DNA of 64,000 nucleotides from Dryocosmus kuriphilus (Eukaryota; Arthropoda; Insecta; Hymenoptera; Cynipidae): contig CM076194.1 of NCBI GenBank assembly GCA_038277395.1, positions 178,024,467 through 178,088,466 on the forward strand, given 5' to 3'. The notes below the pieces were generated by a model. The model searched no databases, had not been told where the DNA came from, and saw only the letters and a program-made list of their open reading frames with translations. A program made the translations under genes and the position numbers. Position 1 is the stretch's first letter; each line of letters starts with the position of its first letter. Positions 11,106-22,754 of this stretch are shown here, piece after piece.

Positions 11106-11655
11106 TTGGGTGTTTTTAATTTTTATTATATAAAATCTTTTCTTAACCGCTGAGTTCAAATTTTTTTTTCAACCACATTTAAATATATTTATATATAGGA
11201 GAGAAGGCCCTCAACTGAATAGGTCCCTCAATCGAATAATATGTAAAAATAACATTATATTTGAATTAAACGCAGTGTAGTATTTTTTTATGAGTAAGGT
11301 TATCATAAGGAGATTATAGCATTTTTTTACCACTTATTTGTCGTTATTAAATTAAAAAAAAATTTTAATGTGTTTTCTGCATGGTGAAGTAACTTTTACC
11401 CTCTGGTTATTTTTCAATTTTTACTGATATTAGAGAAATAAGTTGCACGCGGTGCGGAGTGAGCTTTAGGGCAAGGAGGGAGAGGGGAATAGGTGTGCGC
11501 AGTAAGCGCGGACCTCGAGAAAAAAAGAAAGGAAGAGGAGGGAGTGGTGAGATGCGATCGTGAAGAGGAGGATTTTGAAGTTGTTTTGTGACTTGTTGCA
11601 AAAAGTTAATAAACTGTTTGATTTACCCGTGATACCAGATTACGAGTTATTCTTT
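11106..11655. other. Possible LTR and leader upstream of gypsy pol
   Basis: AT-rich at first, then purine-rich (11460-11590) with AATAAA near 11608. It ends just before a primer-binding-site-like stretch (GGGGTCCGTGGGATA, 11683-11697). A second LTR is not present in the window, so the LTR limits cannot be fixed. Confidence 0.35.
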
Positions 11656-12570
11656 TCATGAACCTGTTGCCCTTTATAGTTGGGGTCCGTGGGATAATTT
11701 TCGAGGACGCGAAATAAAGTTGATAATATTCTACGTGTGGGGTTAGAGACCTAATGCTTTCCCATTGTGCTCGCGAGTGTAAAACACCTGCAAAGAACAA
11801 AAACTGAGACTGATTTACGAATCGGCTCCAGTGGTGTTTGAGATATATTTCATGGGTTGCTGCACGGATACAGAACTGTTGCCGATTTTTGGATAGCTTG
11901 GAACGCGTCCGAGAGGCACTTACAGTACATTTTTCTGAAAGTTCCGAGAACGAGAGTCACGCTCGAGAAGGATGAACGAAGGATCGAGAGCCCAAGCTGA
12001 ATTCCGCAAACTCCTAGCGGGGCACTAGGACGAGATTTTCTTCTACAAAATTGGACTGCTGCTGAGCCTACGAGAAAGGGGATTTCGACATTGAGAACGA
12101 CGCCATTTTACATAGGACTGAGAATTGCATCGCCGGCGTGGTCATCGTCTTTTGGCAGCCATGAAGGACCCAAACGGCGTGAGACAAGAAGAATTGGTCG
12201 ACGAGTTCGAGCTCTTCCAACGAGGATTATGCAGCCGAGGGCACTGTTGGCACTGTATCGCACAAAACCTAAGCGAGTTAGGTCATACTAAATTAATCGA
12301 GATGGACATTGTTGAGAAAGCCGGATGCGTTCCTGTGTGTTCAAAACCCTACCGCGTGACACGCGACGAACGCGAAACAATTAAGGAAATAGTAGACGGA
12401 TGGAAGGAAGCCAGAATTGTAACCGAGACGTCATCGACGTACGCAAGTCCCGTCCTACTAGTGCGAAGAAAGAACAGAAAGCCTCGTTTAGTAGTCGACT
12501 TCCGACGCCTAAATAGCCAGACCCAGAGGATTCAGTGTCCATTACCCAATATAGACGAGTATCTGGAGGC

Positions 12571-13088
12571 TAGAATTCTTATAAGAAGGATGTTGGAAAC
12601 TGACCTTTTCTTCAGACAATTTATAGAGTATTCAGAGGAGTTGAAAAGCAGGAAATCTACTTTATCTGAACTCAATGATAACTCTTTTTACGATTTTTAA
12701 ACAAAATCCGAAATTATACAAATTTTCTAAAAAATCACTGTGGACCGGATTTGAACTGGCAACCTTCTCAATTCCAGTGAGACGCGCTACCAATTGAGCC
12801 ACCACAGCCCACCAGTGAAAATTTTAGAACTTGTATTTACCGATCTATGATGGAAAGATTCAGCGTAGAGTGTATTATGTCAGTGCACTTTATGTATAGA
12901 ACATTATTATTTTCTATTTTTGATGGTAAATGTCTGAATAGATTTGATATTAGAATTCTTATAAGAAGGATGTTGGAAACTGACCTTTTCTTCAGACAAT
13001 TTATAGAGTATTCAGAGGAGTTGAAAAGCAGGAAATCTACTTTATCTGAACTCAATGATAACTCTTTTTACGATTTTTAAACAAAATC
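12571..13088. mobile_element. Small element with perfect 138-bp direct terminal repeats (TRIM-like)
   Basis: Positions 12571-12708 and 12951-13088 are identical over 138 bases and enclose 242 bp. The unit sits between two halves of gypsy RT, which shows it is an insertion. The repeats start TAGAATTC and end AAAATC, so they lack the TG..CA ends of ordinary LTRs. The internal part contains a tRNA-like cloverleaf on the minus strand. Terminal-repeat retrotransposons in miniature have this size and layout; a partial tandem copy of a 380-bp unit is the alternative. Confidence 0.6.
12737..12808 (-). tRNA. tRNA-like sequence, anticodon GGA, probably tRNA-derived and not a working tRNA
   Basis: Minus strand folds as a 72-nt cloverleaf: acceptor GCTGTGG/CCACAGT (all seven pair, one G-T), D stem GCTC/GCGC, anticodon stem TCTCA/TGAGA with loop CTGGAAT, five-base variable loop, T arm GCCAG-TTCAAAT-CCGGT with one mismatch. 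The anticodon would be GGA (serine codon TCC), but serine tRNAs have a long variable arm and this one does not. Box A (TGGCTCAATTGG) is good and box B (AGTTCAAATCC) is weak. It lies inside a repeat, so a tRNA-derived promoter or decayed tRNA is more likely than a functional gene. Confidence 0.45.
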
Positions 13089-14116
13089 TAAAATCTTTGC
13101 AACCCTAGATCTGGCAAACTGTTATCTCCATCTTCCACTCAAACCGGAAGCTCGACATAAGACCGCTTCATTACACCGGATTGTACGGACGAGTTTACAC
13201 GCGCAGTATTCGGACTAATGAACGCCTCTTTCTACTTTTCGAAACTGATGGAGCTGGCCTTGGGTAAATTTAGAAACAAGATTTTATTACTTTACCTCGA
13301 TGATATTCTCATTTTCGGCCAGAACTGGGAAGAACTCCTGAAGAGCCTAAAATTAGTGCTGGATGCTTTGTCTAAGGCCGGACTAACCTTGAAGCTCGGG
13401 AAATGTCGATTTGGCCATGAGAAAGTGGAATTCTTAGGATTGCACGTTAGTTCCAAAGGAGTCGAACCGAGTGAAGATAAGGTTCGCGCGATTGAGGAGT
13501 TCCCGGTACTGCACGACGTACCTGCAGTGCGACGTTTTCTGGGACTAACGAGTTTCTTTCGTCGATTTGTACCAAATTTTTCAAAAATAGCCACACTGTT
13601 ATCCAGCCTAACGCGTAAGTATACGAGTTTTATATGGACGAAGGTTCAAGATGACGCGTTTCGCGAACTAAAACGATTATTAACTACAAAACCAATATTA
13701 CGAGTTTATTCGCCAAAGGCAAATATAACTGAATTGCACACTGATGCTAGTTCCTTAGGACTCGGAGCGATGCTTCTTCAGGAGAATGCGAAACATGATT
13801 TGAGGCTAGTCTACGCAATTAGCCGAAGAACTTCGGACATCGAATCCTCTTACCCCTCAAGCAAACTAGAGCTTCTCGCAGTGGTGTTCGCACATTTCTA
13901 TTCCCATTACAGTTTACCGTCATAACTGACTCCCAAGCTTTAGTTTTCCTAAACACTGCAAAAACTAAGTATCCTCAAGTTACGCGATGGGCTTACACCC
14001 TATGCGATTATGAATTCACGATACGACACCGAAAAGGTGATCAAATGAAGCACGCGGATGCGCTTTCCCGAGCTCCCATATCCGAAGAAAACGCGCCGGA
14101 TTCCGAAAGTTGGTAA

Positions 14117-14315
14117 TACTGAGATAAAATTTTTTCAATTGTCTTTTGTTCGTTGTATTCACAGGACACTTGAGTTAAAAAATCTCCACAGGAATCTTCT
14201 AATTTTGAGGACAGATTGTATGCTGAAGTGATATTTTTTATGTTCGTACGACCGAGTGTTACGAAGTAAAAAGTCAGAAACAAATGAGGGTATACCGATA
14301 TGTATCTAGCCTACC

Positions 14316-14347
<32 letters not shown>

Positions 14348-15030
14348 CCGTAAAACTTCTCTCATAATAAATAAAATAGTAGCTCTAAAAAAGCATCCAA
14401 AGGTGTGAGTTTTCCACCTTCAACACTTTCGCTCGCCGCGTGAGAACATCGGCGGTATGTGCGAAAGGAAAATAGCAGTGTTCAGCGCATTCACCTCGTG
14501 AAAAATTCCCACTATTGCTTACTCTTACTCTTGCTTGGACAGAAGAAGCAGAAGTGGATGACGTATATGTTTCAGTTGCTTTGGGATTCGTTTCTCTACT
14601 AGAGAACCCATGATCGAAGCTTCCCAGGCCTACAACTTCTCACATAATAATGTCACCTTTAACGCTTTCGACCGCTGCCTAACAACTGCAGTATAGGGCG
14701 AGCTTCAAACTACATCATACATCTAATTCTGTGCCTGCTACGATTTCAAACATCGTACTAAATACTTTTACATCTTTGCTTCGACTGATCAGGCACTTGA
14801 CATAGTCCGTGACTAATGGCGAAAAACCGGGATTAACCCGAGATAAATTTTAACCAAAATAATATTAATAATAATATTACAATAATAACATTACAATAAT
14901 GTACTATTTATAACATTCACTTCCTATTCTGCCTCTTTTTGGGGGCTTCTGAAAAAAAATCATTATTAATATTTTATTTGAAGACTTTTTCCCGTATTTA
15001 AAAATGTATTACTTATTTTGTTCATAATAA
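14117..15030. other. No gene identified; one small coding-like scrap
   Basis: AT-rich, with an AAT run at 14319-14346. A minus-strand frame at 14283-14041 reads ITSAYNLSSKLEDSCGDFL and looks coding-like in its 5' part, but part of it is the antisense of the gypsy RNase H tail. No family recognised. Confidence 0.4.
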
Positions 15031-15246
15031 TTACCGTTCATTTATTTCCATATTGGATAATACATTAAAAAGGGTAGTGCAGAAGCCGCGTAGCTGCTCC
15101 AAATTCAAGATACAGCCAGCTATATAATTATAAAAGTTGACTAATTCTGGCGCATACTCCACACTGAAACAGTAGTGAAGTTTGGACAGTATGTCAAATG
15201 CCTGCATTGCGTCATTCCGTGGGACATCAATCATCTCCAAATCCAC
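15031..15246 (-). pseudogene. Coding-like fragment, family not recognised
   Basis: A 71-codon minus-strand frame reads VDLEMIDVPRNDAMQAFDIL, then HYCFSVEYAPELVNFYNYIA, and LEQLRGFCTTLFNVL. Amino-acid use is protein-like rather than AT-drift-like. The pattern (short helical segment, then HY-F---Y---L--FY-FI) reminds me of the C-terminal part of transposon-associated proteins seen in many insect genomes, but I cannot name the family. Isolated; no partner open frames nearby. Confidence 0.3.
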
Positions 15247-16897
15247 CCTGATGAATAATGATCCCTCTGTTGCGGAATTTATTGCAGTTGCACAAATGAG
15301 GAAGAGTTATGCTGGATCGGTGGGCTTTGTGTTTTCCAAAAAGTCTTCTCCTCCATAAGAATTATTAATGTATTAAATTGTATTGTACAGAAATATAAAA
15401 TTTTATTAAGATATGGGTTTCGTTGTCATATTATACTTACACGAACGAACTGGATCATTTTTTTGTTTAGTATATCTCTATGGTGATTCACATCCTTTAG
15501 CAGCGTCTTCTTCTTTTTTTTTTACTGAATACATAATTATGGATGAGAAGAATCTCTGCTAAGAAAACCAAAGCCTTCAAATTGTCTGTAAAGAAATGCA
15601 TATTATATTACTAATAATATTCAGCCCAAATTATAAATTCTTACAGCGCGAGAAATTCATAGGGGCGGTAGCAATTCTCCAAATTTAAGCTCAATATCTG
15701 AAAACTGTACACGCGGGACCTCTATACCATTATATATATTTCAAAAGCGAAGTATTTCAAATTTAAAATCAGCAGAGTTTACTCTTACACAATAAAGCTG
15801 TACACAAAATAATAATTAAAATTTTAAAAACACTACACCGTTTGATTTTAGGCCAACATATTTATTTATAATAATAATTCTTTTTTATTTAAACTCAACA
15901 TGTTTACACCGTGAAACTCTATGCAAAGCAATAATGTAAATCTTATAGAAACGCTTAAAATTTTAGGGATTTGATATCTATACGTTTAATTTAGGAAGCT
16001 TTGACGAATGAACTGAGGCTAAACAAAGCGTCGCGTTGTTTGTCAGCTGATTACTCACGAGAACTCATGCGCCTGCTTCCATTGCGCAGGCGTACCGAGG
16101 CCTTCACTTTTCTTCGAGTGAAAAACAACAGGTATAAGGGCTCAATTGAGAATTTTGAGTGAAACGTTCATGTTATCGGATGTGCCCACTGACTCTGATC
16201 GAGTGAAACTGTGCAAATAATTCACTCGAATGGAGTGAAAACAGCATTCCCTCTAAAGACCGAGTGACATTTCCACTCGAAGGAATTTAGAGAGCAGGTG
16301 TTACTATGCATATATAGGTACATGTATGTACTTTAAAATAAAACCACTTTGGTGTGCTTTGGCTTGCGCTTATTGAAAAGAAACTTCTTTTTCCTAAAAA
16401 ATCGCTTTCTATCTTTGTTAAATATTTGAAATTAAATCAGTGTATGAAATTTCCTATCGCTTAAACTTCAAAAAGTGGTAGGCCAGAAGTCCTGCTGAAG
16501 AAGCTATCATTAAAGAGAGAAAAGCAAAAATTCAGAACTTATTTAAAAGTAAGATGGGTCTATTATTTGCCTGTCCCAAATCAGGAGGTCGCACACCTTA
16601 TACAATTTCAATAACTTCAATTTTTGGCTAGGTTTCCAATGCTTCTGGTTCACTGTGATGTGGTGAAAAACCGGGTTCATCCGAGAATAGTTGAATACAA
16701 AAAAAAAGTTAATGTTCATGTTGAGCTAAAACAGGTCGTTTACGGGACTAACCAGACGAATAACTTAGGTGCTGAAATTATTTGTATACTAGCGGGCCAT
16801 GCCGCCAGCTTTCGGTTCAATATTTATATGTGATTTATATACGGCACCTTAGGAATTATATAGGGCAGAATGAGGACCTTATTTGCATTTCTGAAGA
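15247..16897. other. No gene seen
   Basis: AT-rich. Between 16130 and 16290 the octamer GAGTGAAA or its complement recurs several times, suggesting an old repeat. Nothing codes convincingly. Confidence 0.5.
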
Positions 16898-17344
16898 ATT
16901 ATTTTAGAGGAAAAAGCATAAATCTTACCAATTTTTCCGTACCAGCGCTGGCAGCCTCATCAGGGTTTACAAATATTGCATGCTTTTATGAAGCTTCGTT
17001 CTTTAAATTTCTTCCAATTTGAATTGATAAGCAGTATAATGAGTTATCTTGATAAACAATTTGTGAGTATTGTTGTTGCAAAAACATGTTTAAGTTGAGT
17101 AATGATTATTTTCAAGTCAGCAACGTCATGTTGCTGCCTTCTTTTAATCAACTTACAACATTATTTTTACAACAATAGTAGTAAAAATTGTTTATCAAGA
17201 CAATTCATTATACTGCTTATAAATTCAAACGGAAAGAAATTTGACTAACGCATCTTCATAAAAACATGCATTATTTTTAATCCTCGACTAGCTCCGGTAC
17301 CGAAACGTTGGTAAGATTTATGTTTCTTCCTCTGAAATCAACCC
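16898..17344. repeat. Foldback (long imperfect inverted repeat) element
   Basis: The left arm (about 16898-17115) and the reverse complement of the right arm (about 17344-17140) align along most of their length. Shared blocks are AGAGGAA..CATAAATCTTACCAA, ATGCATG/ATGC-TTTTATGAAG, ATAAGCAGTATAATGA and TCTTGATAAACAATTT. The centre is a short palindrome GCAACGTCATGTTGC near 17131. No open frame. This is the structure of a foldback or MITE-like non-autonomous DNA element. Confidence 0.75.
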
Positions 17345-18544
17345 AAAAGTTCACACGAAGTAGCAAATTTAGTGATAGTTTATTTATTATAAGATTTAAA
17401 TCTATATAGAGGGGCTAAAATTGTAGGATTTTTCGTAATATTTTCTCTGCTCCTTTCCATACAATATAGATTCAACTAGTAAATGGTAAACTTATTCTTA
17501 CTTTGCAAATCACAAACACTACAAACGTCTGAACAATTTAATATATGCACCTCATCTTTGATATATATTTTTTTCTCGTAGTTGCTTATTATTCGAATCT
17601 GAGTGATGATTTTTATATAATTAATTGGGGTTTTTGACAGTAGGTATTTCTGAGTATCTTCACAAAGTGATAAAATGTCAAGATTTGGAGTAATTTTGAG
17701 ATCACAAATCTTTATAGATCTTCGACGTATATTGTGTAAACAAGTGCCCTAAAACCAAATTAGAAGCATTTTATTTCTCTGAAGAGATGTTAAAGACAAG
17801 GAATCCCAAACTTTTTTTCCCCAAGAAATTCGAATAAACTTTGTACGTGTAAGCACTAATTGAACCTTTTCACTGCGGAGGACATTTCAGCCAAATGCTC
17901 AAATCCTAAAAAAAACGACTTTGGCGCAGTTGTCTCACATATTTAATATTTTTTCTATTATATTATTTAGTTTCATTATGAAATCGCTAGTTGATAGTTT
18001 AAACGAGACGTTTTCTAATCCCGCAGCACAACCACGAGTAGCTTGAGGTACAGTAACATTTTTTTTGTGAATGGAGTCTGTATTTTTTCTATTTCATGTG
18101 GATAACCAAGGCTCCGTACTGATTCCAAAAAGGGCGACCCTAAGTAAGTATTGCCACACAAAGAAAAACCTGTTTGGATTTTCTTACGGGAGCTAATGAT
18201 GTGAAATGAATAGGAACACGAAATACGAGTTTTGCTTCTGCCCGTGTGAAGGTTGTACCAGAGCATGCGTAAATGCAACCAAGCTATACTGGTCGGTTAT
18301 GAAGTACAAGCGAATTTAATACTTTAGCGCCCGTACGCTTTTTGCGTTGCGTTGCTATACGAAAATTCATGGAAAATGCTAAACATTTAACTGAAGTAAC
18401 TTTAAATTTATTACGCGATATCCTGTTGAAATCGCAGATTAACAAAAACTTTTCTTTCCTCCATGTTAAATAAATTAGAAACTGAGTGTTATTTGCTGAA
18501 CCTGTTAAAAGTACTTCTAAATAGCCTCTCTCTATTTGTTTCAG
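17345..18544. other. Probable intron sequence, no gene seen
   Basis: AT-rich DNA ending in a pyrimidine-rich acceptor (CTCTCTATTTGTTTCAG, ending 18544) of the NDRG exon. The minus frame at 18278-18015 has no recognisable motif. Confidence 0.5.
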
Positions 18545-18833
18545 TTACATTTATCCCTCCATGGAGGACATGGCGGAACAATTGCTGTTTGTTTTAGGCC
18601 ACTTTGGCTTGAAATCAGTAATAGGCTTCGGTGTTGGTGCAGGAGGGAATATTCTTGCACGTTTTGCTTTAGCACACCCTGAAAAAGTGAATGCTCTCTG
18701 TTTGATTAATTGTGTGTCAACGCAGGCTGGATGGATTGAATGGGGTTACCAGAAGTTAAATGTTCGCCACCTCAGATCCCAGGGTATGACCCAAGGTGTT
18801 TTGGACTATCTTATGTGGCATCATTTTGGCAGG
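18545..18833 (+). CDS. MESK2: NDRG-family protein, single internal exon (insect MESK2-like)
   Basis: One clean 289-bp exon bounded by an acceptor AG at 18544 and a donor GTGAGC starting at 18834. It codes YPSMEDMAEQLLFVLGHFGL, then SVIGFGVGAGGNILARFAL, HPEKVNALCLINC, TQAGWIEWGYQKLN and GVLDYLMWHHFGR. These are hallmark segments of the N-myc downstream-regulated family, an alpha/beta-hydrolase-fold family without a catalytic serine: the nucleophile elbow here reads GVGAGGN. NDRG proteins are cytoplasmic and linked to stress response, trafficking and growth control; the fly member, MESK2, came from a Ras/KSR modifier screen. The exon has no stops or shifts and starts in phase one. Neighbouring exons were not found, so introns must be long or this is an isolated copy. 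Confidence 0.85.
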
Positions 18834-21214
18834 GTGAGCATACTACTCTAACAACCTTCTCTTATTTCTTTTATAGCATTTCCCGGTTAAACGAATGCTT
18901 AACTTAAGATCTCTTTGTCTGCAAACTATCTTATGTTGGTTTAATCATCTAAAATTTATTGCACATATGTACACTAGAAATATCGCAACTGGACCGAGAG
19001 GTCAAACACATACATTTGACTATTTTCTACTAGTAGATAGGCAGGGTGAGTTCTGCGTACAGATTCCTGTTATCGACATGTTACCAACATTCGTAAGTCT
19101 AGAAGCTTAGAGATCAATGTGGAGGATATTTAAATGAATGATGATGACGCATATTATAGCGGCGCCGCTGCCGCGTTTTCCTTTTCTTCCTGTTGCCAAA
19201 TTCAATTATGTTTTAAAACATAAATCGTCAGAACTCAGCTAAATATTATTGAAAATATTTGAAATTTAGTATACACATGCAGTATACTCTAGCGATGCCT
19301 ACAAAATCAAAAAAACGATTAAACCTGCCTATTGTTTAATAATAATTAATTTCAAATTCAGACCGGTCGTTAAGCACGTTTTTTTTTAGTTTCGTCGAAG
19401 AAAAGTATCGAGGAAACTTCAGAGTTGAAATAACTTCCAGTGAGACATTTGTTCCTTACTATTAGTGGACGATTTTTGGGAATTTTTAGATCGATTCATT
19501 AAAAATTGACGGAAATATCCATTATGTAAGAAAACACGTGACGCCCGTTACGATTGCACCGTGAGCTTCTCAACGTTCGCCTGTACTCTCGGCGGTACTC
19601 GCGTATGAAGCATGCGACTTTTCCAAGAATTAGTATGCAGTTAAAAAGCGAAATTAAATTTAATGAATTACTCGTTGGCATCCTTTGCCTATTTTGGCTA
19701 TGGAAAAACTAACGAGAGACGAGGAAGGAGATAGGTCGTAGACGCGGCTCACGGACGGGGTATAGGTGAGACGCGGAGATGTACTAGTGAGTGTTGGGAG
19801 GTGTTTCACGGGATCTCGAGTTCTCTAGCGAAAGCCTGATTTCTCGGGTACCTAACAACTCAGTTATTAGCAATAATAATGCTCGGAAATTTTTCTCGAT
19901 GGTTTCATGAAAAGGAGCAACTCAAAAACTATCGAAAGGTGTAAAAACCTCGATTTCGATTCTTTTAGAGTAAGCCCCCTTTCTTCGGCGCACGTCACAT
20001 ATGGAAGATATCTAATCTACTAAATTACTGCAGATTATCTGATACTTCCTGTAAGCGCTAGTACACCACCAAAATTTGTTCACGATTCTTTTTGAACTGC
20101 ATATTGGGCTAAGAACGCGTTCTGAATTCGATCTGGTATAATTTTAGTTAGGTATAATGTTACAATGACGTACACCGCGCGAGATTCTTTTGAATTACCG
20201 AATGTGAAACGAAAGATGCCTTATACACCCGAGACTTACACGACGATAATAATTATTTATTAGATATAATATTACAAGTGTGCCTTGCTTTACGGTACGT
20301 ATGCAATCTCAAAATTGTTAAATAGCATGAGTTAATGCACTATTTTTCATATAAAATTTAGACTGGAATTTAGTGTTCTCTAGTAACGCGACTACTACCA
20401 ACAAAAACATCTTTGTGAAAGTGAAATCGAAAGAGACTATTATTAAAATACATTATTCGCTATTATTACTTATTTTGTAACGTGTACTCATCCAGTGTTC
20501 TAGATATTTTACAACTATTGAATAGTGAGAATTTTAATTACCATATATTAAAATAAGTTCAAAGTAGTGCAAGAGACTTGTGAAATTGATGGCCGAGACA
20601 TACGAAATTTTAAAAGGAAATTCCACATTTGAAGAAATTGACTTTTCTATTCGAGGTGGAATCCAAAGCATCCGGCCGTTGAATAAACCTTGAGAAGGGG
20701 AAAAACATTTTCTCAAGGCAAAAAAAATGAAAGAAGCTGTGGACAAAGAAAAAATCAAGTAGGAAGATATAGACTGCTTTCGAAACTCGAATCAGAACAG
20801 GTTTGATAATAAATTTAACTCGTAAGGATTTGAATAGCTTTTTGGATGGTGCAATAAAATGATTATTGCAAGAATAAAAAATACTTTTTAAATTATGGGA
20901 GGCTTAAATGTCAGTGTTATTTAAGCTGCAAAGTTCAATGAATCTACAAGAGGTAAAAAGCAGTTGAAAATTGTAAGAAGGAAGAAATTGTTCCGCTGTA
21001 TTTAGGGCAGTTTAAATCAGACAAGCCCACAAGTCACTTTCTTATGATAAAAAATACCAAAATTTATTTAGATGACGAGAATTATATTGGTGATAATTAT
21101 GTTGATCATGCCGAATTTACCATTTCGCATATATAAAAAATTTATCTAGATTTGTAAAATCCCAATTTACAAAGGCTCATTATCGTATTTAAATATGGAG
21201 GAATGTATTCAATA
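18834..21214. other. Probable intron, no gene identified
   Basis: Follows the donor of the NDRG exon. Contains short unsupported frames (18895-19110 plus). A weak, badly broken coding-like stretch on plus at about 21015-21130 reads SDKPTSHFLMIKNTKIYLDD in one frame; I could not place it. Confidence 0.45.
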
Positions 21215-21512
21215 TAACCCGTCTGGTTATGTCGAATTATCTCTTCACCCTCCACCTGTCTTTCTAGCCCTCTCCTTATTATTTCTGCTTAAATATTGTA
21301 TCCTACCGACATAAGTGTGATTCCTCTATATTCCTCTATCTTTTTAACCTCACGTTTCTTAATTAATGGTACTACCAACCCTGGTCTCCATTATTTTAGA
21401 AACCCTTCTTCCTTCCAGACCTTACTGCATATTCTGCACAACTCTTCCTGTACCGCTCTGCTCCATATTTTAAAGCCTCGTTCTGTATGCCGTCCTCTCC
21501 TGTAGCTGATTG
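21215..21512 (-). pseudogene. LINE reverse transcriptase scrap
   Basis: Reading the minus strand from 21512 gives GEDGIQNEALKYG, a frame shift, then VVPLIKKREVKKIEEYRGIT and LERQVEGEEIIRHNQTG. This is the start of a LINE RT domain (GxDGIPNE ... PLxKKGxxxxxxxYRGITL). It has at least three stops. It is probably related to the hymenopteran-type LINE whose ORF1 is seen near 47.5 kb, but this is inference. Confidence 0.7.
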
Positions 21513-21649
21513 ATGGCTTGTGTCCGTGATAGTACAGCTGGTTGCCGAGATAAAAACCAACCGTTTACGGTTAGGCGATGATGGTTTGTCTGTGCTAAAT
21601 GTCTGTAAAATTAATCAGTAACCGACGGGTGACGAGGGTTTGTGTCCAT

Positions 21650-21905
21650 GCTAAAATGAAATCAAGTAAGGCGGGCTGTCAAACTGCAGGTAATAATCGG
21701 TAATGTTGGAATGAGGCAATGGAGGTAAGTGTCGGAATTCTGTCAAGTAAGGCGGGTTGCCGAACTGCAGGCTAAATATTTGTAAAAACGGAAGTTTGAT
21801 GGAAGGGTTCTGTTTCAGGTTAAATTTCTGCACCTCAATACGCTCGTGCGTATGTGTGTGTGCACGCGCGTGTGCGCGTGTGTGTGTGTGACTAATTTAA
21901 CGAGT
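21650..21905. repeat. Interspersed repeat unit, first copy, with GT-rich tract
   Basis: Contains GGCGGGTTGCCGAACTGCAGG, GAAGGGTTCTGTTTCAGGTTAAAT-like blocks and a (GT)n tract, ending ACTAATTTAACGAGTTTT. The same order recurs at 23565-23780. Within this copy the TTGCCGA-CTGCAGG block itself is present twice (21676 and 21759). Confidence 0.75.
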
Positions 21906-22026
21906 TTTTGAACAATATTGAAAGTTTCTACCCATCGCAATTGTTCAAGGTCCCTCGATGTTAGAGCGTGTGTGAAATTCAGCTGAAAATCCATCGTTGA
22001 AGAAGTTAACTTAGACAATATCGAAA

Positions 22027-22690
22027 GTTTCTACTCATCGCAATGTTTCAAAGTCCCTCGATGTTAAAGCGTGAAATATGTAGGGCAGAATGCATTCTTC
22101 ATTATTGTCATGGTTATATTATTACAAGTGGTAGATCTCTTACATTTTAATAATAAGCAAAATGAGTTTGGGTAAAAGAAATGAAGATGAGTAATGCTTA
22201 TAATGTTAAAAAAAATCAAGTTATTAAAAGAGCTATATATTATAGAGTAACAAAAAGACATTGCAGACTTAATACCATGCTGGATCTATTTTATCAGTTT
22301 TTATAAATTAACGAGATAAAATTTACAATCACGTATATTACATGTGTTACATCTACTGTTGGAAATAATAAACGAGCTTTTAAGCTGTTAAAAATGAGCT
22401 AATAAAAATATTATTTAATAACGCTAGTCTCCCTTATTTCATTAACGATTGAAATTATTTGAGGACATTATTTCTGTTTCAAGTAACCGCAGTCAATCTA
22501 CCAAATAAATCAATTACATAAATTTTATAATCCACTGTAAAAAGCTTTGAAATAATCTTTAACACAACAGAGTAATGTGCTAAAAATCTAATTCATTTGA
22601 CCAAAAACCTTGCAATACTCGAAATCGGTAAAAGATACAAAAATTTATTTAGAAAAGGGGATGTTTTCGGACAGATCTAAATGATACACC
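22027..22690. repeat. Tandem repeat, unit 1 of about 0.7 kb
   Basis: Aligns with 22755-23420 from GTCCCTCGATG through AGGCAGAATGCATTCTTCAT, TAGATCTCTTACATTTTAAT, ATAATAAACGAGCTTTTA and GGACAGATCTAAATGAT. Moderate divergence with scattered substitutions, so this is an old duplication. Confidence 0.8.
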
Positions 22691-22754
22691 AAAAAATTTC
22701 CAAATTTGAGAGCTTGTGTTGGTTTGGAAGGGGATTCCCGAGAATTCGACGAGT

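Larger units (their letters stand above)
11656..14116 (+). mobile_element. Ty3/gypsy-type LTR retrotransposon relic
   Basis: Leader-like sequence with a putative primer-binding site near 11683 runs directly into RT. Gag, protease and the start of RT are missing, so an internal deletion joined the leader to pol. RT and RNase H follow, and the element stops at about 14116 before any integrase or 3' LTR. A separate repeat (12571-13088) has inserted in the RT. Confidence 0.75.
12125..14116 (+). pseudogene. Gypsy-type reverse transcriptase and RNase H, interrupted
   Basis: The first half (about 12280-12570) has the gypsy motifs VSKPYRV-like SKPYRVTRDER, ASPVLLVRRKNRKPRLVVDF and CPLPNIDEYLEA. It is cut by the insertion at 12571. 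Reading resumes at about 13090 with IFATLDLANCYLHLPL, a short shifted stretch, then GLMNASFYFSKLM and an intact catalytic box LLYLDDILIF. FLGLHVSSKGVEPSEDK and VRRFLGLTSFFRRFVPNFS complete the RT. RNase H follows with LHTDASSLGLGAML, one frameshift at about 13925, then ITDSQALVFLNT and MKHADALSR. No integrase. The family copies genomic RNA into cDNA in a virus-like particle. Confidence 0.88.

Noticed and set aside
10613..11159. Minus-strand frames with H/V/S runs
   Set aside because: Antisense of the GAT/GAC repeat coding the acidic run.
16130..16290. GAGTGAAA recurrences as a regulatory cluster
   Set aside because: Irregular spacing and orientation with no link to a gene; more likely a decayed repeat.
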